NCBI GenBank assembly: GCA_037176905.1
Contig: JBBBWG010027190.1
Span: 1 to 64,000, forward strand
Length of the DNA: 64,000 nt
Reading direction: 5' to 3'
Origin: Azolla pinnata
Lineage: Eukaryota; Streptophyta; Polypodiopsida; Salviniales; Salviniaceae
Below are positions 1-11,200 of this stretch, in pieces. The translations under genes were made by a program, and so were the position numbers. The notes beneath the pieces were generated by a model that did not search any database, was not told the DNA's origin, and was given only the letters and a program-made list of their open reading frames with translations. Every line of letters starts with the position of its first letter. Position 1 is the stretch's first letter.

Positions 1-78
1 TGTATGTATGTATGTATGTATGTATGTATGTATGTATGTATGTATGTATGTATGTATGTATGTGTGTGTGTGTGTGTA
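1..78. repeat. TGTA then TG microsatellite at left edge
   Basis: The window opens inside a (TGTA)n tract of about 15 units, which passes into a short (TG)n run. Its left limit lies outside the window. It is not coding; the open frame through it only spells repeated Met-Tyr-Val-Cys. Confidence 0.95.
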
Positions 79-1391
79 TAGCTGATTTGATTTCAGGGAA
101 AGATGAGCACATTGTTTCACGCGATCTGGCAAAGCTACACGATAATGTTCTCCGTGGAAATAATCGATCCGATCAGGGCCTCTTGCATATTTTATTCTTA
201 AGATTCACAGCGATAGAACGAGCATGGGAGTCGTCGCACGTGATGATGGTGTTCGTTACTCTGTACCCTACTCTCCGCGATGACACTCGGAGGGAGCAAC
301 TTGCTTAACGGGGGGGAGGGGGGGGGGGGTGGGGAGCAATCGAGTGAAACAGTAATAATGCGGACGACGATATGGAAGAACAGGCGCACCCGTGGGAGAG
401 AAGGAAAATTGAGATTTATGCACTGCGAGGGTCAGTTTGAGAGCCTCCAAAAGTCGAATCAGGCAACGCTGCACTACGAAGACTTTGACAAAATCGGGTG
501 CAAGGTCACTTGTACACCCCAGCCCGTTGATTACAGCAACCTTGTGGAGGGACAACAAGCACAACTGTTTATGACCGAGCCTTGCATATCAAGGATGCAT
601 TGTAGCGCATCGGACAACCATTCACTATGACCCTCGAGCGGTTTTTCATAATCGTCTCGAAGTATAAGAAAAGGGAAAGACGTTTCACCTCGAGCGAGCA
701 GCGCATGTAAATCTTTCCACTTCCACCGAGGCCGACTCGAACGAATCGACGAGTCTAAAATCTCTGGAGAACTTCGCCGAGAACACAGGCCTTTGATTAC
801 GACACCCTTCTCCCGTGCAGCGGCGAACGATGCCAGAAACGCTCCATCGGTAACTCGTTTCAAAGAATCCGAGGAACACGCAAGAGCTCGGCTTGGTTCG
901 GAATCGAACCTTTGCAGAGCTTTAGAAAACCCGGCACGGGGAAAAAAAATTACCCGATTCGGAAAGCAAGAGGAAACAACAGAAGAAGAAGAAGAAGAAG
1001 AAGAAGAAGAAGAAGAAGAAAAGACCGAAGAGGAAGAAGAAAAGACCGAAGAGGAAGAAGAAAGACCGAAGAAGAAGAAGAAGAAAAAGACGGAAGAGGA
1101 AGAAGAAGAAGAAAGTCCGAAGAAGAAAGAAGGAAGAAGAGACAAAAGAACAGGAAGAAGAAGAAAGACCGAAGAAGGAAGAAGGGAAGAAGGAAGAAGG
1201 ACAAAAACAGAAGAAACATGCAAAAAGAAAAGCAAAAAGCCACGGTTCGCAAAACATAAAAGCCAGAACCAGAACATGGCGCCGCCCGCCATGGCCAGGG
1301 ATTTCTCACGATTTGCCCGAGCAGATGCACGGTGAAACGGCTGCAGCAGCAAGGAACAGCCCAAGGCAAAAGCAGCAGGAATAGGTCAGCG
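79..1391. other. 5' flank of the TMEM120-like gene, with purine repeat tract
   Basis: No gene is recognised here. The stretch holds a G-rich run near 309-330 and a long GAA/GAAGA purine tract at about 968-1215. That tract creates long open frames on both strands (poly-Glu, poly-Lys, poly-Ser/Phe) with no family resemblance. The region probably carries the promoter and 5' untranslated leader of the gene starting at 1392, but no clear TATA element was seen. Confidence 0.6.
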
Positions 1392-4300
1392 ATGATGAAG
1401 CATGACTTAGATCATGACGGAGATGAAACCGCGTTTCGTTCCGAAAATGGCGGAGGAGGAGGAGGAGGAGGAGGAGGCGGCAATGACGGAGAAGAAGGAG
1501 AAGAAGAAGAAGTCGTAGAAGGAGAAAATGGAGGTGCGCGAGGACTATCCAACCTTGTTTCTGGTTTGGTCTCTCGAGCTAAGTCTCTCCATGCATCCGG
1601 TTCTTCCCTCAGCTCTCGCCTTCGTGTTGAAGAGCATGCTCTCAGCCAGCAGGCCCTTGCGCTCGAGAAAGAGATGAAACTCCTTCGATCCGATGTATTT
1701 TCTGCGCTCGAGAGAGAACAGATCAGCCATAAACTTGCAGATAAGGCAAAAACAATTACCTTTATCCTGAAATCGCATTCATTTGAGACATTTTTGAACT
1801 CGAATTTGGTCAGGTATATGCAAAATAAGCGAAAACTGTTTCTCTGCTTGAACGAAGTAATGCATGGAATTTGATGTAGTTCGACTTTAGGAAATTCTTA
1901 ATGGAAACTCGGAAAAAAATAACATGCATCTGTTCATGAGAGGTGGGAGATGAGAGAGAATTTCTTTGATTTGTTGGGAAATTGGCATATGTTTGGCTGT
2001 TGTTTAAGTATAGAAATATTTTCATGAAAACTCTGAGAAGAAAAAGGATTATTTTGCATGGAGAAAATATTCTATGATATCGCAGTTTTGAACTTTACAA
2101 TTTGGTTTTGGACACGGGCTTACCGGTTTAAAAAATCCAATTTTCTTACATGAAAAGGAAGCATCTGAAGTTCTTTGAACTTGTTCCAGTGCAAGATGGA
2201 ATCATCAGTTCAATGGTCATTCGTGAGGGGGTTGCATGCGTAAACAAAGATTATGAATGTATAGACTTTGTTCTTCATTGGAATGAATGATGAAATTTCA
2301 GCAACTGTAAAATTTATTATAAGAATGTGTGTCGAGCATGCACTACATGAGGAGAAATACATTTTTAACAAGAATTAGGAGTGTTTCCTGTTTAACAATT
2401 TCACTTTGTTGTCCCATATTGGAAGACATCATTTAAAGATTATAATTAAAGTTCTTCATTCGAGGAAGAGACTTGTAGTTTAGCAAAACATCAGTTTTAA
2501 CATTCTTCAACTCTGCCATCATCTGCAGCTGGAAGAGGATATTGCCCGGACACATTGGATGATATATGAGGGTGATGTTGGAGCACTTCTTCCTCACAAA
2601 TACAATGGTGAATACTTTTAGCTAAATACTTTATAACAGCTTACATCAGTGCCACAGTGGTTTTATCAAGTATCCAGAGAAGTGACTGATTCTTCTCATA
2701 TGAGCTCATTTTGTCTTTATCCTCAGGTTTTTTCCTAAAAATGCTTCTTGGACCTGTGAATGTCAAGGCAACTCGAAATGATGTTCGTTTCAAAGTGAAA
2801 GAGGAATATAATGCTTACAGGGTATGTTGGAAGATCAAGATGTTATTTTAAGGTATCTAATGGTATGTGTGGTTTAGAGAAATAAAGAAATATATATAAA
2901 AACGTTAATAGAGTGATCATGCTAGCCATACTGGAACAAAATAAATCCTATGAACTGTTGTCAAGGTTAGTGAAATAGCCTCAGTGCACATGGTTAATGA
3001 ATCTAAATATTCTTTTCAAGCATAAAATGCTCGACTCATATTTATGGGTGAAGCAATGGTGGGGACTTCACATCTGAGGCTGTTTGATTGGGTGTCCTCA
3101 TGCATATCTGACGTGGTGCAAGGTAACATTTGGTGATTATATAGAGCATGCCTTCTAGTTAAGACCACTGAATCAGAATAGGCCTAGGTTAACCAACAAT
3201 ATTTCTGCTCAGCACTCAAGATACTTGACTCAGATTTTCTGGAACATCAACATCAAATAATTTCCATCAAATAATTTCCATCAAATAATTTCCTCTAGAT
3301 AAGTGATTTAGTGGGTGTAAGCATTATCTCTAGAAATGGTTCCCACGAGATCTCTCTTATATTAACCTTTATTGATTACCAGGAATTATTTAGAAGAACA
3401 ATTCGGTTAGTTTTCTATTCTAGATTTTTCTTGATCTGGATAATCCAATCCAAGCTTGTAATCTGATCCATCTGATTTTCACTGGATTCCACTTGGAGTA
3501 AGTTGATGGTGCACCGTGTTGATGGTCCTTGGACTTCTTTAGTTGGAGTGCTCTTATGACATTAATGCTGCATTTCTCCATTTCTTAATGGACAGAACTA
3601 AGGGTACCATATTGATCATCTATTAAGAAAGAGAAACATATTAAGCATTAGGAAAGTGTCAAAATTTCCAGACGTTGATGTTTCTATCATTAAGGTTGTT
3701 ACTTACATGATTCATACTCTGCCTAATGGGTTGAGTTATTTGAAACTCATGTTCAGGACAGGACGTCATTCCTATACCTTCTCTTTCCATCGATCTTGCT
3801 CTTGTTGAAGAATTGGCTGTGGGAAGGGTGCTTTCCTGCTTTACCTGTTCAAGCTTATGAGGTGTTTTCCTATGAAATTTCTATGTTGCAGACCATACTT
3901 AAATTATATTTTCTTGTTTTATTTTTCCATCTTATGAAAACTAATTCCCTTCAGGCATGGTTATTATTCTTCTATACAAGTCTTGCATTGCGGGAGAATA
4001 TTCTTAGAATTAATGGCAGTGACATTCGTCCATGGTAATGCATCCCTAATTTATCATGGCTATTCATTTGATCAATTATTTACGAATACTGTAGTGATGC
4101 ATCAATTCAGGATATTTGCATCGTCTTTTCCATCACTTATCCCAAAGATGCATGCTGAGCTAACATGGGTTGTTTATGGCGTACTAGGTGGGTATACCAT
4201 CATTATTGTGCTATGTTAATGGCTGTGGTGGCCCTTACGTGGGACATTAAAGGATATTATCCCCATTGCCAACAAAAGCAGGTCCAACTCTTCAAATATA

Positions 4301-5916
4301 TTGTTCCAGTTTTGTTGTCAAAGATTTTTCATATGCCTGATTCGTTTGTTTAATTGGGTATATTTGAGTAGGACGGTATACAGTTTTTTCTAATATGGGC
4401 AGTTGTGCAAGGCGTTGCTATGTTGCTTCAAAATCGATACCAAAGGCAACGGTTATATACACGGATTGCACTTGGAAAGGTACCTTTTGTCATAATTTTC
4501 TCTTGCTCAAGCAGTACCACATACAGATTTAATGAGAATCTTAGTAGAAAAAACCTTGAAGCTCAGAGAAGAGCTCAGATACATTATTGAATAGCAATGG
4601 AGTGGCCTTACATATCGGTCACCATTTTCCTATGATGAGAAGGTTTTATAAACATAATCAGAATAAGCAACTTGGATGGCAAGTCCCAAAGTCCTACAAT
4701 GTTCGATGAAAAACTCCTTGAGTCATAGTAATTCCAAGCTTGTAATGATGGGGAAGAACAGTAAACTTCATGACTTGATCAGAATCTGCAAGTTGCAAAC
4801 TTAAACTTCATCAATATTCAATGAGAAACTAAGTGGGGCATAGTAATTCTAGATTGTAATGATGGGAAGATCGAGAAACTGCATAACTTCACATTGGGGC
4901 TTTAGTTGTTGATGCGTGGATAAAATAGAAATGGAAAAAGATCACAAATGGAAAAAGGGCGTAGCCATAGTGAATGCATATAGCATGACCTTAAGAAAAG
5001 ATTCAGTGGAAATCTGAGCTTGAAGAATTAATTGCTGTACAAAGGAACTGCTTAGCAAAATAGGTCAGTGCGATCCTTCGCAATTTAATTGGAGATAAAT
5101 TTATATGACCGATCATATAAGCAATTGGTCAATGAGCAGTTCTCAAACTTTGTCAATTTTTATTCACTGACTTCATTTAGTAACACATTGATTATTTCAT
5201 TTTGTAACACATTGACTTAGTAATAATCATAACAGATGTTCTTTCAATGTTAGGAGATATTAGATAGACACTATGCTCAAATTTAAAAGAACTTGACTCT
5301 AGAGATGTCAGACACATTATATGCGATTTGGTCACTTGTGCTGTTGATGTTCATTGTGCATTCTTTTCAAGGACAGGTGCTCATCTCTTAGCCTATTTGC
5401 ATTTTTGACATCGAGAGCTCCTAATCAGTGTATGTTCTCAGGCAGGACGAATGGACGTTGTATGGGGTGAAACTGCAGGTGTTATTGGTCAACTGTGGCT
5501 ACTGTACCCTCTTCTCTTTTTACTCCAGGTTCATTTATACATCTGACAGATCTTTGTATTCATGGAAGGATTGTTTGATCATGCTGTGGTAGATTTATCA
5601 ATGTTTTTTCTTAGCATAGCTTGTTCATCTTGCTCTATTCAGGTTTGTCAGGGTTGCCTTGGATTTCTTCTACTATTGTCTGCTTTTTCAAAGAGCTCAG
5701 AGTGGCAGGTTATTATCTCGCTCATCTTTCACCGCCTTCACAAGCTTTTCATTACATTAAAGGACTTGAGCTCTCTTACAGGTGATAGCTTGTGGTATCT
5801 TGTTGCTTGTCATGGCATTGGGCAATTTTGCAAACACGTTGGAGACCCTGTTTGCCAAGAGAAGAATCAAGACAAAGAAAGCTTCGGTGCAGAAAGGGCC
5901 ATTAAAGAACCAATAG
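1392..5916 (+). CDS. TMEM120/TMPIT-like multi-pass membrane protein
   Basis: Ten exons are inferred: 1392-1745, 2529-2607, 2727-2821, 3757-3861, 3955-4034, 4188-4281, 4372-4479, 5442-5528, 5643-5708 and 5782-5916, giving 400 residues. The start is the first ATG in frame, followed by a second ATG. The N-terminus (residues 15-50) is Gly-rich then acidic, a microsatellite-built extension. Residues 55-140 look coiled-coil-like, and about six hydrophobic segments follow. Conserved family stretches are GPVNVKATRNDVRFKVKEEY, ALRENILRINGSDIRPWW, VYHHYCAML, LLQNRYQRQRLYTRIALGK and the C-terminal MALGNFANTLETLF. In animals this family (TMEM120A/TACAN) sits in the nuclear envelope and ER with a CoA-binding fold; the plant role is not established. 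Intron 1 appears to use a GC donor. The other introns are GT-AG. Confidence 0.93.
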
Positions 5917-7660
5917 CTAGCTAAATAGATTGCATGTGTTTGAGTAGAGAATTTATTATTTTTGTGGGTCATTGGGAACAAAGTCTAGTACCGAATTTGA
6001 TTGGAATTGAAAGGATGGAGTGAGAGCGGGTTTTTCATTACGGGAGATGTTTGCTTATTGAACGGCGTACACGTGTATATCGTAAATCTTTGAATCAAAG
6101 AAAAGATGGCAGAAGATCGATTGGTGCTATTTCGAAAGCACCTGATACATATCTATGTAGCTCGTTACGAGTTAATCAATTCCATCTGATAATGGGAAGG
6201 CATCGGTGCCATCAATAGAGAATTGTCTATACTTCCATTGCAATTTGTTTGATTGCAGTTTGAGAGTAGGCTTTATCCACTTTTGGGTTTGTTTGGGAGC
6301 TTGTTGGATTGCAAGGGAACCTCGAGATGTTGAGAGAAGATCCAGAGGGTTGTGTAGGTAGCTTTATGATGGTCCAATGGAACCATGCGATCGGTTAGCT
6401 CTTTTGATAGCATCAATCAAGAGGAGGTTTGGTCTTTAAAACGATTCTTATACTCGGTGGCATCTAGGTGTTTCACTCGTGTTCGTAGGCCGCATGTTTA
6501 CAAAACGATTCCGATTGTTTGTGGTTCATCTTATTCTCGTGGTGCTTGCTCGAGCAACCCATTCGCTTCCGAGTCGGGTTGTGTGTGATGGTTATGGTTA
6601 GGTACGTACGCGTTCTAATCGATGCCTAGAAATTGGACTTGCTTCTGTCTGATCGCGCTTTCGTAAGTCTCTGTGAAGGTTTTGCTGCTTGATTACTTTC
6701 GTAAGTCTCTAGACGCAGTTTCCGCTGTTCTCTGCCTGCGTGGTTCACCATCAGCTGAATACGTCAGATATACTGCATTCTGCATGTGTATGACCACCTT
6801 CTACAGAGATTGTCCCTCGTGCAAAGGCTCGCACTTCTCACTTGTATAAATGGGGAATCTAAAACCCGACGGATCAGACCCCGGTTAGATGTAGCGAATG
6901 CTTTCCGATATATCTCTTCTTCATTATACTATCTCTTGAACGTAGATAAGAGAAATTTCACATGCAAAGCTTGTATAAATTCAAGCCAAAATCTAATGAG
7001 CCTGACCTCACTAGACTGTATAAGAAATTCCAGATTCAAAGGCCATCACCTCCCGCTTGTATAAATAAGATCAAAGATTTGATAAACCCAACCCCACGAT
7101 CGAAAAGAGTTCATGTGACAACTGTCTATTGGATGAGCCAAATCTTAAGACCGCTTTACATGCCAAAGTCCAAAAATCTTCCTCAACTCCAAACCATTGC
7201 TCATTACCAAACTTGATACACTTAAATTAAACCCACTACATTTTATAGCTCTGAAACTGCCAGACTCAATACTTGGGCTCCATTTATAACTATTATATCT
7301 CTTCGAGTCACTGAACTTAATACACAGATTCAAGTAACAACTATATATATAGATAGATTAAACCAGCTCCACATAGCTGCAATCTCCTCGAGCCAGCAAA
7401 CTCGATTAAACCCCACTCCATATGGCTCTCAAACCGCCAAAACCCAATTCATAAAGATCCAACCTGCTCCAATCAACCATTATGCCTCTTCGAGGCGCCG
7501 AACTTAATACGCAGATGAAAGCAATAACTACATACAGATCAAAGATCTTCCTCGAGCCAACAAGCTTAGCAATGAGCAGCAGCGCGAAGAAACAGAAAAG
7601 ATGAGTTGAAGGGGCTATAAATGTAAATAGTTTCCAAGACCCATTTTGAGACCTTTGTTC
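5917..7660. other. Intergenic: TMEM120-like 3' end to PDAT leader
   Basis: No coding exon is recognised. The left part is presumably the TMEM120-like 3' untranslated region. Positions about 7240-7400 and 7420-7565 are a diverged tandem duplication: both copies carry a 'gctct(g/c)aaac(t/c)gcc' start, then 'tgcctcttcgag' or 'tctcttcgag', then 'gaacttaata'. It looks like non-coding drift after a local duplication. Confidence 0.55.
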
Positions 7661-7665
7661 ATCAC

Positions 7666-8062
7666 ATGCAAGTCTGATTTTTAGGTCAAAAAAAAAAAAA
7701 CACAAAGTCCCCAAATTTGAGGCCATATCTCAAGAGCTCTAAAAAACAACATTTATCTTCTTCTTCTTCTTTTCTTCTTCTTCTTCTTCTTCTTCTTTTC
7801 TTCTTCTTCTTCTTCTTCTTCTTCTGATTCTTCTTCTTCTTCTTTCCATTCATGAATCCTTTCATCTCTTCCTCTCTTTTCTTTTCCATTTATTCTTCTT
7901 CTACTATCACATGCAAGTCTGATTTTAGGTCAAAAAAAACAAAAGAAACTATCCCAAAATTTCAGGCCATATCTCAAGAGCTCTAAAAGCCATTCTTCTC
8001 CTTCTCCTTCTTCCATTCATGGATCCTTTCGTCTCTTCCTCTCTTCTCTTCCATGGATTCTT
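7666..8062. repeat. Diverged tandem duplication with TTC tracts in the PDAT 5' leader
   Basis: Copy 1 (about 7666-7907) and copy 2 (about 7908-8062) both begin 'acatgcaagtctgattt' and share 'ggccatatctcaagagctct'. Both then pass through a TTC-rich run to a 'ccattcatg(a/g)atccttt' element. Copy 1 is longer because its TTC microsatellite (about 7757-7846) has expanded. The block lies just 5' of the PDAT start and is pyrimidine-rich on +, so it may form part of the untranslated leader. Confidence 0.75.
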
Positions 8063-8287
8063 CATCTCTTTTGCCCCATTTCTTCCACTGATTCTTCATC
8101 TTTTCCCATTTCTCTCGATTGATTCTTCTTCTCCTTCTTCTCCTTCGCTCCATTGTTTCTTCTTCTTCTTCTTCTTCTTCTTCTTCTCGTTCCTTCCATC
8201 ATTTTGGGTCTTCTTCTCCCTCTTCCACTGTCTCTTGATCCTTCGTCTTTCCGTCTCTCGTATCCTCTCCGCTGGCAGCTTCTTACC

Positions 8288-11200
8288 ATGAGCTCCACGA
8301 ACCTTCGTCACCGGAGCCAAAATGCAGGCTTCCGGAGTATCCGAGCTTCAGAATCAGAAGATGGCATGCAAGGAGCTAAACATGTAGGGAATGATAATTT
8401 CAAAACTGAAGAAGAAGAAGCAGCAGCAGCAGAAAAGAAGAAGAAAATCAACTCAGCATCAGAAATGTATCCGTTTTCTTCTCTTTCTTCGTCTCCTCCT
8501 TCTTTCACCACTCTAGAATCAGACCAAATATCTCATTCTGAAGGCCTTACCGGAGAAGACGGAGAGAAGAAAAAGAAGAGAAAGAAGAAGAAGAAGAAGG
8601 GCAAAGGAAAAGAACATTCTCCTTCTGATATTCAATCAGGACTGAAACCTTGTTCAGAAATCCCCCCCGAGGATGACAAGATGAAGAAGGATTCAATGAC
8701 GAAGGAGGAAGAAGGGGAGAAAAGCTCGTCACAAGAATCTATTTCTCCTTCTCCTTCTCCTTCTCCTTCTTCATCTTCATCTTCATCATCATCATCATCA
8801 CCGAGTGTTCTTGAACAATCGCAACAAAAATCTTCCACTGATTCAACCTCCATCGCCAGTAATTACAGCAGCAGGGAAAAGGTGATCATTTCTTCTTCTC
8901 CTTCTTTCAAACAATTGCAGTAATGGTAATGTACGATAAACAAGAGTTCTCATCATCTTAATGATAGGACAAATGTCCATTTACACTAAAGCAATCATAC
9001 TGATAGAAAATGTAACTTCTTCTACCCTTCTCGTTTTCATTTTTTTTCTTTCATTATTTTATGAGGAAGCAAATAGACTTCCCTTAATGAAGAAAAATTC
9101 AGTCGTAGGGGTTTAGAGTTACACGAGACGATTCAAAGGGCTTCATGTTTTATGAACTGAGGGTCAAAGCAGAAAAGATGAAAGCAGTTCATTAATTCAG
9201 GATTCAGGGTTAGGGTTTAGGGTTGAACAGAACATCTCAAAGGGGTTTCCTGTTCCATGAAGCGATTCAAAAGGAGGATATAAACAAGGATTTGAGCAAT
9301 TCATTACTTCAGGGTTTAGGGTTTAGAGTTACAGGAAGTATTTCAAGGGGCACCATTCTGAATGAAGCTATTCTGGATGGTATAAGCAAGTCAATTCAGG
9401 GCTAGGTAACGACTTGAGAGATTGGAAAATGAAATATATAGGAGTAACCGAATAATCTAAGTGCATTGAGGGATGAATGTGGAAATGGAAACCGGCCAGA
9501 GAATGCTTGTTGGTGTTGATGAAGCATTATCATTTCCAAAGAAAATGCTGGGCTTCAGAGAGAGCAAAAAGCACGCTCTTTTGGTCATGGAGCAGCAGTT
9601 ACAAAGATTATAGCACCATGGAGTGGGCCATTAGAAAGATAAAAACTCTTATGAAAAGAACTCATAGAGAGAATGATGGGTAGTAATCATTAAGCTTCAC
9701 AATTACTATAAAAAATGGGAGAGATTAGATGGGTTTTCACTATCATGATTCCTGAATCTGAGGGCTAAAATTAAGTTCATTCATGAACATCAAAAGATGT
9801 ATTCAATTCTGTCTAATGTTGCCCACAGTTATCGTGTGGTGTTATCATTTCCTATTCTGGCCCATGCGTGGGTAGGGTACCTATCATTGCTAGAGTTTGT
9901 TTGTATGGAAAGCACTATGCTCATGGAGTCACTTGTTATTGGATTGGAGTCTGATCTGAAATTCCGACAGGGAAATCTACCCTCAAAGTGATGAACTGGT
10001 CCGAGTTTCAATGTATGAGATCCTGTTCTGGGAACTGGGAGCACCACTGATCTCCACTTCCTAGGACTCTAAATCAGATCATGCTGTAGGTTGGATAAAA
10101 TCCCGGTTATACTTCTCTTTAAAATCAATCCATAAATGAAGAATGGTTCTAAGGAGTTCAGTTTTCCGAGAAATCCACGAGAACTGGGAATGTTGTGGAT
10201 CTCTAGTGTCAGTTGTTGTCATGCTCTGATAGGATTCGAAGATCTCTAATGTTAGGGACTTGGCATAAACATTAGAGCCTTGGCATAGAGATCGACGGTT
10301 GAAGAAGTGTTTTTGCAAAGGCTCATTGCTTCAATTCCTTGGCAACTTGGATCTGCTTAGGAATTTCTCCAACGTTTTTAATCATAATAATAAAAGTTTA
10401 ACTTTTGCTCATTGTCTTCTTCCTCTGTACTTCAGTCCCATTTGATCAATCTGAAGAAGAAGCCGTTGAAACGTCCTCGTGGTTGCAGTGGATGGGGATG
10501 CATAGACACATGTTGCTGGCTTATTGGTTACATCTGCTGTGTCTGGTGGATTCTTCTGGTACTCTATAAGTCTTTGCCTTCTCTCTCAGAGGCCATAACT
10601 GGACCTCTTCCGCATCCTCCGGGTGTAAAGCTGAGAAATGAAGGCTTGAAAGTCCGGCATCCTGTTGTATTTGTACCTGGCATAGTGACCGGCGGCCTCG
10701 AGCTTTGGGAAGGTCAGCCTTGCGCTGATGAACTCTTCCGGAAACGTCTCTGGGGAGGGACATTTGGAGATATTTACAAGAGGTATAGACTGTACTTACT
10801 GTACTTTTGAGGCAGTTTTTTGTACGATGGTAAGAATTGTTATGAATGGTATGATATCTACCATACATAAGTAATAGTTGGATGGATGTTTGAGAGGTTT
10901 CATTATCAAGAATTCTCTAGTAGAAGATGGAAGACTGTTCTCATCAAACACAGTTAATGGTGGTAACTTGCTAGGCATGGTACCATAAGTAGACATGAAG
11001 GGACGAGTAGTCTGTGTTATGCTATCATGTGTTTTTGTCCTCCCAAGGAAAAGGATCAAATAATGTCCTTTTTTACATCATGATTTGTCTTGCACCCTCT
11101 GGGTATATATGTTGAGACTGACAAGCTGTTGTTGTTTTCCTTCTGTCAGGCCATTTTGCTGGATGGAACATATGATATTGGATAATGTAACCGGATTGGA

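Noticed and set aside
531-1364. 277-codon open frame on - with poly-Ser and poly-Phe
   Set aside because: It is the complement of the GAA tract in the TMEM120-like leader, with no conserved domain.
1746-1874. Extension of TMEM120-like exon 1 to the end of its open frame
   Set aside because: The extra residues are AT-rich intron translation not seen in relatives, and the next exon would be out of frame.
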